This document shows positions 19,796 to 31,560 of a stretch of 64,000 nt of DNA, piece after piece (the stretch's first letter is position 1; every line of letters starts with the position of its first letter). Position numbers and translations under genes: made by a program. The notes beneath the pieces were generated by a model, which had not been told where the DNA came from, made no database searches, and worked only from the letters and a program-made list of their open reading frames with translations. This stretch comes from Neoceratodus forsteri (lineage: Eukaryota; Chordata; Ceratodontiformes; Ceratodontidae), in contig CM057451.1 in NCBI GenBank assembly GCA_016271365.2, forward strand, positions 368,177,501 through 368,241,500. Reading direction: 5' to 3'.

Positions 19796-22125
19796 TTATG
19801 CCTCCCCTTCACTGTATTCCTCAGAGGAACTGCTTGATAAGTTGAATTCCATATGTTTTTGTAACACTTCGTCTTTTTTTTTGTACTTTACAGTCTCTGG
19901 TCTCCTCTCTTTCTCCAGTGCCCACAGGGATAATTCACCAGCTGAATCGAACTCCTTAATTTGTATTAGCCTTAGTTTGACATTCATTAAATGCCCTAGC
20001 ATCTCTGGAGTCAAGCATGATCTCCAGTCAGTTTTAATGCGTTTCATGACTGAAAATTCAGACTCAACAATGCTCGAATTGGAACTTAAAACTAACACAA
20101 TGCTCAGCAGAGCAATGATGTTGGGCAGGTCATCTTGTTTTCTAAACAACTTTTTGAGTAGTGCATGAGGATTATTAGCCAGTACTGGTTCAAGAGCAAG
20201 CAGTTGGAGGGCATCTTTTTTAGCAGGTGGAATTCCCCAAAACATAATGTTGGGTTAAGGCCTTAGCCTTCAAGTGCCTTAGAAAAGTGTTCTGCTAGGA
20301 ATGTTGCATCTTTTCTTCCATATGCAAGATCAATATTGCTGTCAGGATGCACTGCTGGCCAGTCGTTGGATTGAACATTTGACACGCTTGTACAACACTA
20401 AGCTGTTCATCACAGTCTTCCCCTGGTGACGGACTCATCATGTTACTGAAATGCTGTTTCATGGACTTCACAACTTCTTCTCTGAAATGGGTCACCTCCT
20501 TTGTAACAGTACGTATAGTGCCAGTGAACTGTTGCCACCGTTCCAACACAAGTACCTCATCTTTGAATTCCATTCTGTCAGCAGAAATGTTGATAGCAAG
20601 GAAGCGCTCACAGGCCTGCTGTATGTCATAATGTTCTAATGAAAGAACAGCAGCTTCAACTCTTTCTGCAATTTGGAAAATTAGGAGCTTTCCTTGTTGA
20701 AATGCCAAAGATACAGACACAATCATCTGTAAAAGTTTGTGAATTAGATGTATTGCAATGAGGTATTTAAGTGAGACTAGACCTTTTCTCAGCTTAGCAG
20801 CTTTCATTCGGGTGTCCACATGGCCACTAGTACTGACCTGACCATCACTAACCTGTATCACATGCACAACAATGCTTTTCCATGAGCACATTTAATGCTC
20901 AATCTCTGTGGGCTAGCCATCTGGTTCCCAGCACATTCACAGGCACAAGGTACTGGAGACGCAGAACAGAGGATGTTTGTTTTAGTCCATTATGCATCAC
21001 TGTTGATGAATGGTAGTACTGGAAAATCAGTTGTAATAGGTCATCAATTTGTTGTACTAAAGAGCAAGGCTTGGCTGCATCTCGCAATGCCAGTTCAAAG
21101 CGTTGGGCTGAGCAGTGGACCGAGACATCATGAGGAACCTGATCCCAAACTTTTTGGCAACCCCATTATTAAGTCCAAAATTTACTGTTGCACCATCAGC
21201 GCAGAATCCTAACATACAGGAGTAATCCTCGACTTTTGCATTTTCTTTTATGCTGTTCATAACTACGTGGAAAATATTATCAGAAGTAGGCCTGCCTATG
21301 TCTATGATGGTGAGAAATTTTGTCACAGGTTCACCATCCTTCACATAGCATATATAAATTGGCTCTTTCTCTATTACAGCTGAGTCGGTACTACTATCAC
21401 ACAACACTGGAAAATATGTGGACTGCCTGACCTCCTCTGTAAGTTGTGCATTAATATCCTTACTGATGAATTTAATAAAACTGGCACAGGTCTTGTCACT
21501 GGTGTACCTCAACCCAATCTTTTCCTGTTTTCCTATCCTTGACAGTAGTTCCATGTGTTGTACGAAACTTGTGAATGGTTGCTCTGCTTTAGCAACCTTA
21601 AAAGTAGTCAGGAACTTATGTGTCATGATTTCTGTTGTCTCTTTATCCATTGATAGCAACCCCCTGACAATTGGGCTTTTGCTAGGGTGATGTTGAGCAG
21701 CAATACGGTTGCTTGACTCCAGTGAATGTGACTAGTTTCGTGTGTTTTTATTGCGCCCAGCATCATGGTTTTGCAGCCAGCCGCAAATGAACCTTTGTCA
21801 TTTGGAAATATTTTTCTGCAGTACTCGCAGTACATCTCAGTTTGGTTATTATTTACTAAAAGCCATCCTCTATCTTTCTTCCATGACTCTTGAAAGTGTC
21901 TGGTTCTTTGTTTTTCGTACTCTTTTTCTTTTTGTGACATTTTTCTTTGGTTGGGTGCCCAAGCATTATTTTGTTGGTGGGTGGAGGGGTTTCCACTGTA
22001 CCTGCCTCCACAAAAAGCATGGAACTACTTTCAGGGATGCTTTCAGGTTCGGTGGAGGAAGATGGACCTGGCTGTGGTAATTCCACAGTATTTTTCTTGG
22101 TAAAACCAAATCTAAAAAGAGACAT
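19796..22125 (-). pseudogene. hAT transposase, ZNF862/KIAA1586-type, decayed
   Basis: The minus strand encodes, in four shifting frames, a start MSLFRFGFTKK, a TTF/BED-like zinc finger region (MYCEYCRKIFPND then a His-rich helix KTHETSHIHW), the RNase H-like core with VLCDSSTDSAV and LGFCADGATVNFG, and the hAT C-terminal dimerisation block with FSVMKRIKTDWRSCLTPEML. The KTDWRS signature and the zinc finger type are those of ZNF862/KIAA1586-related hAT proteins. Frameshifts lie near 21900, 21650 and 21070, and between 20290 and 20250. The protein would bind terminal repeats and catalyse excision and insertion. Whether it was ever a host gene cannot be told; the breaks argue for a dead transposon. 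Terminal repeats were not found. Confidence 0.85.
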
Positions 22126-22354
22126 GACTGCAAAACAGAACTTGACTTGTTAATAAAGATTTCTTAAACCAACTTGTGTGATTCTCTGAGTCTCTTTCTT
22201 TTAGTGAGAACAAATCACAAATAGGTCAGTCAGAGAGCAGTCACCACTTCCCTTTACTGTAGGGTAAATTAACATGGCAGCACAGAACAACACTTTTTTT
22301 TTTTTTTTTTTATCCAGACACTAGCTCCGACAGAGGTTTTCTCAATGATTCCAT

Positions 22355-22900
22355 TAGTGTAGGGCAGGGAGCAGTTTTGAATGCAGGAATTAGAGCTTTA
22401 TTTATTTTATTATTATTTTTTTTTTTATTAAACACAGTCACAGAAAACCCTGAGATAGTTCCACACAACTAGGATCCCCTAGTGTAGGCCAGGGATCAGT
22501 TTAGAATGCAGGAATTAGAGCTTCATTTTTTTTTAAAGACACAGAAAGCTCCAAGATAGATTTCCACACAACTACCCCTAGTGTAGGGCAGGGAGGCAGT
22601 TTAGAATGCAGGAATTAGAGCTTTACTTTTTTTTTTTTTTTAAACACACAGAAAGCTCTGAGACAGATTTCCACACAACATATAGAAACATAGAATTTGA
22701 CGGCAGATAAGGACCGCTTGGCCCACCCAGTCTGCCCATTTCCCTACCTAATGGATAAGCTGCAGATCCTAGTTAACCAGCAGCCTACTTCATTCTACCC
22801 CTACCCCCTAGAATTGCCTTATGGCTATCCCATGCATGCTTACTAGGATCCCAAGGGCAGGAAGGCAATTTAGAATGCAGGAATTAACTTTAATTTTTTT
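22355..22900. repeat. ~100-125 bp tandem array
   Basis: Three adjacent units begin with TAGTGTAGGSCAGGGA at 22355, 22480 and 22579. Each continues GTTTAGAATGCAGGAATTAG, a T-run of varying length, ACACAGAAAGCTCYGAGA and TTCCACACAACTA. A fourth partial unit (22843-22900) follows a CR1 fragment. The array abuts the 5' side of the hAT coding region, so it could be subterminal sequence of that transposon. Confidence 0.8.
22680..22842 (-). mobile_element. CR1 3'-end fragment
   Basis: Starts TATAGAAACATAGAATTTGA and continues CGGCAGATAAGGACCGCTTG; about 160 bp match the 3' end of the CR1 at 31561. On the minus strand it is the CR1 3' UTR. It lies inside the tandem array, splitting its last unit. 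Extreme 5' truncation is usual for CR1 copies. Confidence 0.85.
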
Positions 22901-23198
22901 GACCCGAATGTCAGAAACTGTGTCAGTTTAATCTGTCTCCCTTTGTAGTGCAATGAGCTGAGCCAGAAGTGTTTGATATAGGTCAGACAGAAAAATCTCA
23001 ATAGAATTATGTTCAGAAACTGTTCTTTTGGTTTATCCTGACAGTCTCTAGCTGCTAAACTGCTGTCACACACTGCAGTCTTAATAGTTAGTCACTGCAG
23101 CTAAGGGCCCCAGGAGTTTCCCAGTAGTATTTGTTTTCTGTCACTAAGAATCCACTTGAATTGCCCTTAAACAGCCCTTGGGCCTTCCTGAGAGCTTG

Positions 23199-24021
23199 GG
23201 CCCTGTCCACACTCACAAGTTTCTACCATTACTGTGGGGTGCAACCGTTACGGAGTCTGACAAAAACAGTGCACGTCCACATTGGTAACTGTACCCGATC
23301 CGGTTTTGCTTCCAATCTTGAGACCTGTTTGAAGGTAGTCTCGAGATCGGAAGCAGGAACATTTGGCAGCAGAAAATGTTACAAGTTCTGTGCACTCATC
23401 AGTGCGGATGGGTAAGAGAATTAAGTCGAATCCTCGGTCCTCCATGGCCACATCGGGTATCCCATGAGGGAGCGTGGCACCTGCTGATGCACCGTATGAG
23501 TGCATGGGTGGCCAAGGAGCTTTAATTCTGGTGGCTGTGCTGAGAGTGCAACAGTTACTGCACTAACCATCCTGCCCAACCCCGCCTTATTGACTGCCTC
23601 ACAGAGAGTTGAGGTCTGAAAAAGACAGGGCTAGTGAAGTAGTTCCGGGAGTAGATGTGCACAGGGGCCACAGCACAAAAACACACACCTTAGCTAAAAC
23701 CAGTTCAAAGAACCCATGGCATGCCGTCATGCTCGTTTCCTTTTACTGTGGCCATGGAAATGAGCAGTGGCATGCTGGGATATGTTGAGAAGTGATGCAC
23801 AGGATTCTGGGAGTATGTGTGTCACTTCTCCGAATACAGATGATAGCGACTGTCAGAACCTTTTGGAATCGCCACCAGAGGATTCAAGTGCGGACGCAAC
23901 AAGCTGGGAAGTGCACCTTCGGCGAAATCACTGGGACGAGAGTGTGGACATGCCGTAACGGTAAGTGTACAACCGTTACAGAAACCATTATGCTCTCATG
24001 CTTGTGAGTGTGGACAGGGCC
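23199..24021. mobile_element. Harbinger-like MITE, long form
   Basis: Perfect terminal repeats GGCCCTGTCCACACTCACAA and its complement bound an 823 bp element. The 3 bp flanks are TTG on the left and TTA on the right, compatible with a TTA target duplication. The ACCGTTAC/GTAACGGT motif recurs near both ends. A 63-codon frame (23767-23958) has no recognised domain. The same ends occur on the 409 bp element at 35841, so the two are related. No transposase is present. Confidence 0.82.
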
Positions 24022-25640
24022 TTAGTTTGATAACTACAGTCAGTGTTTTCCTAACAGTGCAGCTAACACAATAGGACAAACCAGTAAAGACTTCACAGAA
24101 CACCTTAGCCTTTGCTTCAGTAATGTAGGTGACTTATCAAATCTCAGAGAATCCTTTTTTTAATCACTTACTGTTTGAAAAATCTGGTCTTTTTTTTTTT
24201 TTAAGTTCAGTGCTGCTCTGTTTGTCCCCAACACCCACTGTTTGTCAAAACACAGTTTTGCCAAGTAGAAAAGAGACCTTAGCGCAGCAAATACTGTCTG
24301 GCTACATTTTGTTATTTTTTTAATTAGCCACTGATGATGTTATTTTATCAAGCACCACGTTTTGGCCCCACTCACAAGCCGTTGCTTTGATTTTTTTGGG
24401 AATATACACAGCAGCACTCCCTAGTCAGTCTTTTTTTTAACTTGACCCCCATGAGTAATGTTTCATCATTCAGTACCCTCACAGTTCAATAATTTTTCAC
24501 TAGACTCCTCCGATGGAACGGTAGCCTGACTCCAAACTGAGCAGGGCTCCGTCCTGTCTCGCTGCCAACCGATGCATGGGAAAAATCGTGGTTGGCAGTG
24601 TGAGAAGAGAGCACGACCAGCCAATCAGTGATAGCCTGTAGGTTACGCGCTCTTACAGGCTCCGACATCATGTGGTGATCCGAGGAGAGCTCTCTCTCCC
24701 CCCCCCCCCAGCAAGAACTGGTGCAGCCGCGGAACATCTCGCTCTCCATGCTGCTCGGTGCACTCTGCGAACCCCCCCAGCAAGACAAGAAGCACAGCCG
24801 CAGAATGACCCGACGACGGACTGACAGCACTCCACCACCAGGCAAGACAAAGTTACTGCAGCCTGCCAGCAGCCAGCATTTCCAAATGGAAATGCTGAGC
24901 TGCACTTTCACATTTCCAGCAGCCTTTTGTGCTTTTCCACGGAAATACAGAAAGACTATATTTCGAGCCCTGCCCTGTGGTTTGAAGGTAAGGGGCTGTG
25001 ATGCAGCTCTGACTGGCGGGGTGCTGGACGCTTGAGAAGAGTAGCGAATAAAGATGTCAGATATCGCACTTTATTTCCTTAAGTGTGGGTTGAGCCGTGA
25101 GAGGGCTACACCTGTTCTGGGGCTGAGTTTGGCCCAGTCACTGGGGGACTATTAAACCTATGTATGTGACTTGTGTTGGGTTTTACTGGGAACCCAAATT
25201 GTGAGAAGATTAGAGGGCTCCATGTTGTGAACCCACTCAAGGAAGAACAGTGCCAAGGGTGAGAGCCTTGGACTGATCTTATCGCTGTTCCAGTGGTTTT
25301 GCTGACTCTGTCTTCTATCACTTCTCCTTGGATTTGCTGCTGCCAAGAGATGCAATTTGAGGTAGCATTCCCTGTGAGAGAGGAGAATGCTTTGAATGTG
25401 CATAGTTTATGGACCTGAATTGTGATTGTTTTGTAAAGACTGCTCCACAGAGTATAATCCTCAGCATCTGTATTTGTGTTTTATTGTTGGGTGGGTTTGG
25501 GTGGGAGATTAGGGAGTGTTGGGTGCTGGGGTGAATATGAGTTGAATGTGTGACAGAATGTAATGTGTTATAATAAGGTCTGCGTTAATCTGGGAATATT
25601 AGCTGTGTGATGTGTTGGTCAAGATTAGCTCTCCGGATCA
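24022..25640. other. unassigned; GC-richer block near 24500-25030
   Basis: No protein similarity recognised. The part at 24500-25030 is richer in C, G and CpG than its surroundings, and has a CCAATC box on the + strand (about 24619), a C-run (about 24702) and a small perfect hairpin CATTTCCAAATGGAAATG (about 24878). It could be the promoter/5' UTR of an L2 element whose endonuclease starts near 25945, or part of an LTR. Neither could be shown. Confidence 0.35.
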
Positions 25641-26126
25641 GGTATTACTCCCCCTTCAGACTCCGTAATCTCTGACCATTTGAATGTCCTCCATTAACAG
25701 CTGAAGTTTATGGGTACTCTAGAGCTTTGGGAATATCTCATAAGAGGAGGAAATGGAGATCTGTGGGGTCTGATGGTGGGAATATAATGGAGGGGGGCAG
25801 ATTGGGGTGGTAGGGATGAGGAGGTGCCCTGGGGGGAAATGGGTCTAGGAAAGGGGTCCTCCATGCCTGGTTCCCATACCCAGGGGCTCCACAGTTAGTG
25901 GGCAGGTTACTGGACCAGCCTCATCTGCTTATCCCTCTTGGGCAGGGTTGTGTAATGCTAGCTCTATTAAGAACAAGATGGCAATTATTGCTGATCTTGT
26001 TGGAACATCAGATCTGGCTTGCATCATCGAGACCTGGCTAGATGAAAGTGCCGGCCCTGTATTGGAATTGGCGGTTCCGGCTGGATACTTGGTGATACAT
26101 CATGATTCAGGAGAGAGATCGGTCTA
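25641..26126 (+). mobile_element. L2-type LINE 5' fragment
   Basis: The 3' part of this stretch encodes the start of an L2-type endonuclease (25945-26126). The 5' part looks like leader or ORF1-less upstream sequence; its left edge is a guess. It is cut abruptly at 26126 by minus-strand L1/Tx1 RT sequence. Confidence 0.6.
25945..26126 (+). pseudogene. L2 endonuclease N-terminal fragment
   Basis: One frame reads CNASSIKNKMAIIADLV, LACIIETWLDESAGP and VPAGYLVIHHD. NASSIKNK and IIETWLDE are the first and second landmarks of APE endonucleases in L2 LINEs, with the catalytic Glu of ETW kept. The reading ends at a stop at 26124, exactly where the neighbouring L1/Tx1 fragment begins. It would have nicked target DNA. 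Confidence 0.82.
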
Positions 26127-27650
26127 AAGGACCCGCATTCCTCCAGGTTCCTTCCTGCTTTGGGAAGAACAGTGATCAAAGCCTGGCAGCACGTGCCAAG
26201 GATCCCTCCCCCTTCCCTGGTCTCTTGTAAAATATTACACAGGGAGCCCACCACTTCCAGTTTCCGAAACTTGTAAAACTCCGCCCCCAGCCCATCAGGT
26301 CCTGTAGCCTTCCCATTTTTCAGCTAACTGATCACATTTTTAATTTCCATCACCATTATTTCCCCCCCCCCCCAGCTTTTCCTTTGTACCTCATTTAGAT
26401 TAGTATTTCCATCTCCCTAAGAAAGCCATCCCTTTCTCCACCTTTCCCTTGACGCTCAGCCCTTTATAACTCCTGTAAAACTCCTTAAATCTATTATGGA
26501 TTTCTCCTTCCCCCTTAAGTATTTTCCCCTTTCTGTTTTTAATTTGCACTGTCCTATGACTACTTTTCCCTCCCTTCATGAGCCGGACCAAAAGGGGGCC
26601 TGCTTTATTGCCCCACTCATACATCCTCTGTTTTGCAAAGAAAATGTTAGTATTCACTTCCTTACCCAGACTGAGATTGAGCATCTCCCTTGCAAACCTA
26701 AGCTCTCTCTGTTTTTCTTCTCCTCCTCCCCTAATTACTTCCTTCTGTAGGTCACCTATTTTGACTTCCAAATCCCTTTGCTTCTGCCTTTTTTCTCTCT
26801 TTTGCTTAGCTGTATATCCAGTTATAACTCCTCTTATGAATGCTTTACCAGCTTCCCAGTATATGCCCTCGCTTTCCACCGTACCCTTGTTTGTCTCCTC
26901 ATAAAATTATCATTGTTCTTTTACAAAATCTCGAAACTCCTCCCTCGCCAACATATATGTGGGAAATTTCCAGCAACCCCTCTGCATATCATTCTGACCC
27001 AGGGCGATCTCCATTTTCACCATGGCATGGTCAGATAAAAATATTGGGCTGTGTCCCATTGCTCTAGTATACTGGTATAAATCTCTGTGAATATACAGTA
27101 TACATAGTCCAGCCATGACCAGGAACGATGTGGGTTGGAGAAAAATGTATATTCCTTCACCCCCGGATTAGCTGTTCTCCATCCATCAATCAGGCCTAAT
27201 TCTGTTAGTCCAGGCAACCATTGTTGTATATCCCCGTCCGTCCTGTCCCTATTCCCTAGGTAATCCATTTAGGGTCCTCCACGTAATTAAAATCTGCCCC
27301 AGTATCTACTTGTAAATTGTTCCTTAACCAGAACATCCCAACACCTTCTGGTAGAAGCTCCAATCCCCATCGGCATATAAGTTTCCAAAAGCAAACATTT
27401 TGCCCTCAAGCTCCCCCTCTACAAAAACATACCTCCTTTCTATAGTGTCTCTCACCATCCTCAATGTTTTAAAGGGCAGGTGCTTATGAATTAGGATCAC
27501 TGCCCCTCTCTTATGCGAGTTATAGGCTGCAGCATGACACTCCCCCACCCAGCCTCGCACAAGTTTTTTGTGCTCACTATTTGATAGGTGCGTCTCTTGC
27601 AACATAGCCATTAAGATTTTAGCCCTTTTTGCGGGAGACGTAAAACCTTT
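26127..27650 (-). pseudogene. L1/Tx1 ORF2 endonuclease and RT start
   Basis: Minus-strand frames give MLQETHLS (catalytic Glu), GAVILIHKHLPF, FVEGELEGKMFAFGNLYA, SWLDYVYC and a LSDHAMV motif with the catalytic His. A long charged connector follows (YTAKQKREKRQKQRDLE), and the RT-entry motif SFRPISLLN, where the sequence ends. Several frameshifts. The domain order is that of L1-group ORF2. Confidence 0.82.
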
Positions 27651-28914
27651 TATGTTTCATGAGACTGTTTTAATCCCCTCCAAAGGCTGGGGCATACTGT
27701 TAGTCATTTCTCTAGTATGAACGTCCCTGAAACGTCCTGGTCACAGCTCAACCTTTTACCTCTATCAGGTGCCATATGACACAGACCATTCTGAAAACAT
27801 TGAAAATACAAGTGAACAATTGAACAATCACAAACTGTGTAAAATAACCCCAACTTTGCCCCCTCCCTCCCTCCCTCCTTGGTTCATTTTCAAAACAGCC
27901 CTTCTTAATCTCTTCCTCCCTGTATTGACCCTCCCTCCTCCCTAACCCCAACTTCTCTCTCCCCATTGCATATACTACGATCTTCAGTATATAGTCACTC
28001 CCCAATACACGCTACTCCTGCTCCGCCTTTCATAACCCAAACTTATCCTCGTATTATGTTTGCCTCAAAGTGCCCCAACCGTCTGTTTTGTTATGTTATT
28101 ACTGTACTGCCCGCGGCCCCCTCTAAATTGGTGCCTGCACCCCCTTTGCTCATACCCCCAACCCCTTCAATTGGTCACCACATATATCCCCTTCCTCCTC
28201 TCCACTTGCTATATTAGCCCTTCGTGCTATCACCAGGCATTTCACCCCCACCAAATCTTATAAAGTCGCATCCCAAGAGCCCACTCAGATCGTTCCCCCA
28301 TCCCTCAGGGCTTCTCCATATCCCCCCACATGGTCCTTGACTCCTGCTTTTGCTAGGAATGTCTCCCTTAATTCAGGCACTATGTGTATTCCTGCATTTG
28401 CGCTTTCCCAACTTAGCCCTCTTTATCGCCATGGGGGGAAACAGAAAAAAGGTGGACGCTCGCACCCCACGGTGCCATATGCTCCTGGCGGAGAAAAAGT
28501 TCTGTCTCTAGTCCACACTCGTGAGGCCGCCAGCAACCCTTACCCCTCCCCGTATAAGGCTTTATAAACTTGCTGCATGATCGCCCAGTGGAGTAATCTG
28601 CCTCTTTTAAAGGCCCAGTTCTGTCTCGAGTCCACATCAGATGAGGCCTATGGGGATCATATCCCTGTCATTCTTTAGAGCCAAATTGTAACTCACCAGC
28701 GTTCCTCCTGCACTTACAAATCCCTGGAAGTCTACTTCTATTGGCCACCTGCAGGATTGAAGGGAAGGGCAACCAAAAACAGGTACACGAGGCCATCCAA
28801 ACAAATCTCCAGCTCCTCCATGTCTTTCTTTCCCCTCGCTGTTTCTCCCCCTGGCAAGTGCAGACACCGATCCAATTCGTTGATCACCAAATCAGCCTCC
28901 ATCTTCTTGCCACT

Positions 28915-29739
28915 CTCTTCGTACTCTGGTCCCACTCACATTCTTCCATTCTTCCTGTCCCAGTCCTCCAGAAACGTTTGCAGCTTCTCCGACTCCCAAA
29001 ATGAATATGTAGCCCCCTCGATTTTTACTTTGACTGTAGGCGGATATACCATGAAGAAATCAAGCCCCCGTTTTCTCATCCCATCCATCAGTGTATTAAA
29101 CTGCTGTCTCTTCTTCTGTATTCTTTGGGACATATCTTGATGTAGGGTTAGCTTGTGGCCTTCCTATACTAGCTCTTTCTTATTTCTAAAAGCCACCAAT
29201 AGAGCCTGTCTGTTTGGGTAGTGATGCAGCCTGAAAATCACCTATCTAGGGGGTTGCCCATTCTGAGGCCTTGGGGCCAAGGCCCTGTGTGCTCTTTCAA
29301 CTTTAAGCTTAGAGTTAGGCAGGTCCATATCTAGCAACTTCGGCAGAGTCTCTGAGCAAAACTTGAGCAGGTTCTCTCCCTCCACCAGGCCCCTGATGCG
29401 CAGATTCTTTCTCCGGCTGTAATTTTCCTGATAATCTAACGCTTCTTTAATCTCCTTTACCTCTTTTTCTCACTTTTGTATTTTGGATGGGCTTTCACTG
29501 CTTTGCTCCTTGAGGTCTGAGATTCTTTATTCTACCTCCGTGATCTGCCTCGTATGCTGCTTCAGTTCTTGTGCTAGCCCCTTCAGCGTATGCTCCAGGC
29601 TTTCCCAGCACAGTTTAAAGTCGGCCAGGATTTGTTCCGACACCGCCCTGCTAATCGCAGCTACCTCCGCTGCCGATTAGTGAGACTGGGCCTGGTCCAC
29701 CACTTGTGCTTCCCTCATGGAGTGGAGTTTTCTTTGCAT
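28915..29739 (-). pseudogene. L1/Tx1 ORF1 remnant
   Basis: Starting at an ATG at 29739, the minus strand reads through a coiled coil (LEHTLKGLAQELKQHTRQIT), then NYSRRKNLRIRGLVEG, the RRM entry motif of L1 ORF1 proteins, VERAHRALAP and a C-terminal domain ending WESEKLQTFLEDWDRK. ORF1p forms trimers that coat LINE RNA. At least three in-frame stops and one frame change (near 29160) kill it. Length is close to 275 codons. Confidence 0.8.
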
Positions 29740-29830
29740 TTTTACCCACTTGGTGCGCCAACTTGCCCGAGGTGATGTATTCATCCATCTCCCCGGTATT
29801 AAGGCAACTCTTTTCGGTTAGGCAACTTAT

Positions 29831-30702
29831 TTATTTACTTAAGTAGCTTTATTTTCGTAGTAAAGACGGAGTTCCAGAGTAGTGCGACCAGTCAGATCAG
29901 CTGCTCATCAGTGCCCCCAGACATATGACATCTTAACCAACAACGCTTTAGGGGAGAGGTGGCACTCTGTCTAAATTGTGTGAAATGGGTAAGAGGTATG
30001 ATACCACTTGTTCTAGATATGGAAAGGAGGAAGGGCCCTTCCTCCATATCCTGTGGCAGCGTGACAAACATGGCAAAGTACAAACACTTCGGCACGATAT
30101 TACAGAGCACCTGAACCCCTTTTTGGGTCTAGATGAGGCCTTTACGCCAGAAATCTGTTTAGTGGGTATTTACACAAAGTATTTGGGCCTAGGAAGGGTT
30201 ATATTGCACTTATTGTAGCAATTGTAAACTCATTATTGTGTACCACTGGATGGACAAGAAAGTGCCAACAAAGGTAAGAGTGGCACAGGGAAATTCTCTA
30301 TGCATCAAATACTGAAAAAACTATAGCAAGTCTCAATAATATAAATCATGCTGTAGAAAGTGGGAAAACTTGCATACGCTGTTGTTAATAATGTAGAAGG
30401 AATGTTGCAGTTGTACCCATCTATGTACCTTGTGATGATTATGAGGGAGTGTGTAATGGTGTGCTTTTGTATTGGGGCAACTGGAAGGAGCAGAACTCAT
30501 TGCTACCTAAGAGGCTATCCTACATGAGGGAATCCGGGTCTGATCATCTACACTGGTTCCAACATGACTCTGAACTTTAATGCCTGTAGGGGATGGGGGG
30601 AGAGGGCATGTCTTGTGATGGTTGTCAGTGTAATGTATTGTACTGTGATGTCTTGTGTAGGTTACAAAAAATTTAGTTAAGTAAATTTAATTAAAACAAA
30701 AA
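29831..30702 (+). mobile_element. L1/Tx1-type LINE 3' end (copy 3)
   Basis: The + strand encodes a late ORF2 segment: KEEGPFLHILWQRDKHG, ITEHLNPFLGL and LVGIYTKYLGLG. This matches the Cys/His motif region and terminal helix of L1-group ORF2, but the Cys residues are mostly lost. A 3' UTR of about 480 bp and an A-rich tail (about 30686-30702) follow. Its left edge touches the 5' end of the minus-strand copy 2. Confidence 0.7.
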
Positions 30703-31560
30703 GAGGTGAGATCCGAACCAGTTGCCGGATGGAGCAGAAAGGCCCGCAACTTAGCTTATTCAGAAGGAGGTGTGGGCTACCACGTCAGAGGTCTTTACAA
30801 GGTCCAGGCAAGAAATAATATTTTGTGGATGGCTGTCCAAGGGACAGGTGCAGTATTCATTTTGACTGTCCCACAAAATTTGTATCTGTCCTGTTGATTT
30901 GTGTTTACTAATTTTGCATTTTTTCAGAACACAAGCTAATAATAACTAGCGTGCCCTCTTACTGGTACAGTGCCCTGAAAATGGCTTAATAACTGATTGG
31001 GGCCATTGTAAAGTTGCCCTGAAAAAGACTACTAAATATCACCCACTGGCTCGTACATGGCCGTGAAAAGGACTTAAGTGTTTCCCCAGTTCACTGCTCT
31101 GATAGTGGCCTTTAATTTGCTTCCCCTCCTGCTCAGTAGTATCCCTGACAAAGGCTGTTAATTAACCCCCTTGTGCTCTGCCCTGACCAGCCAACCAGCT
31201 TCCTCTGCTCCTGTGTTTAGCCCCGTAGTTAGAAGCCCCAACAAGGGCTTTTAATCCATCTTCCCTTTTCTTGTCTCTGGAGCCCTTTTTGCCCTGGCAT
31301 GGGGCTTTAAGTGGTTGTCTCAGCCCTTCAAGTTCCTCTCCTAGTTTCTAAATACCACGTCTCCCCCCGATTTCTGCCTTGACTGCCTTTCCTGAAAAGA
31401 GCTTTTAGATACAGTTTCCTAACCCTTACAATGGCTCTTAATTAGCCTTACATAGGCCGGCATGGGATCATTTCACCTAAAACAAAAACAACACGGCAAT
31501 AGATACCGCAGGCAAAACGGCGTGCGCTGAAATAAGGTCACGTAAAACACCGACCTACAC
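30703..31560. other. unassigned; weak ~50-100 bp repetition
   Basis: No coding similarity. Between about 30960 and 31470 the phrase GCCCTGAAAANGGCTTTTAAT-like recurs roughly every 50-120 bp in decayed form (near 30970, 31015, 31065, 31150, 31240 and 31395). It may be an old satellite-like array. Confidence 0.35.

Larger units (their letters stand above)
26127..29830 (-). mobile_element. L1/Tx1-type LINE (copy 2), lacking 3' half
   Basis: On the minus strand ORF1 (29739-28915) is followed by about 1.26 kb of spacer and then ORF2 (27650-26127), which stops inside the RT fingers. Everything 3' of that is missing. Loss of the 3' half is not what target-primed reverse transcription produces, so a later deletion or rearrangement is likely. 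The 27.7-28.9 kb spacer has short open frames without motifs, and a duplicated TTCTGTCTCNAGTCCACA segment (28499 and 28619). Confidence 0.75.

Noticed and set aside
19796..22125. Domesticated host gene of the ZNF862 family
   Set aside because: At least three frameshifts without splice sites that would repair them; it reads as a dead transposon copy.
22355..22900. CRISPR-like array
   Set aside because: Units are contiguous repeats with T-runs and no unique spacers, in a vertebrate genome; an ordinary tandem array.
23767..23958. 63-codon gene inside the Harbinger-like MITE
   Set aside because: No domain, no family match from memory, and the shorter relative lacks it; most likely chance.
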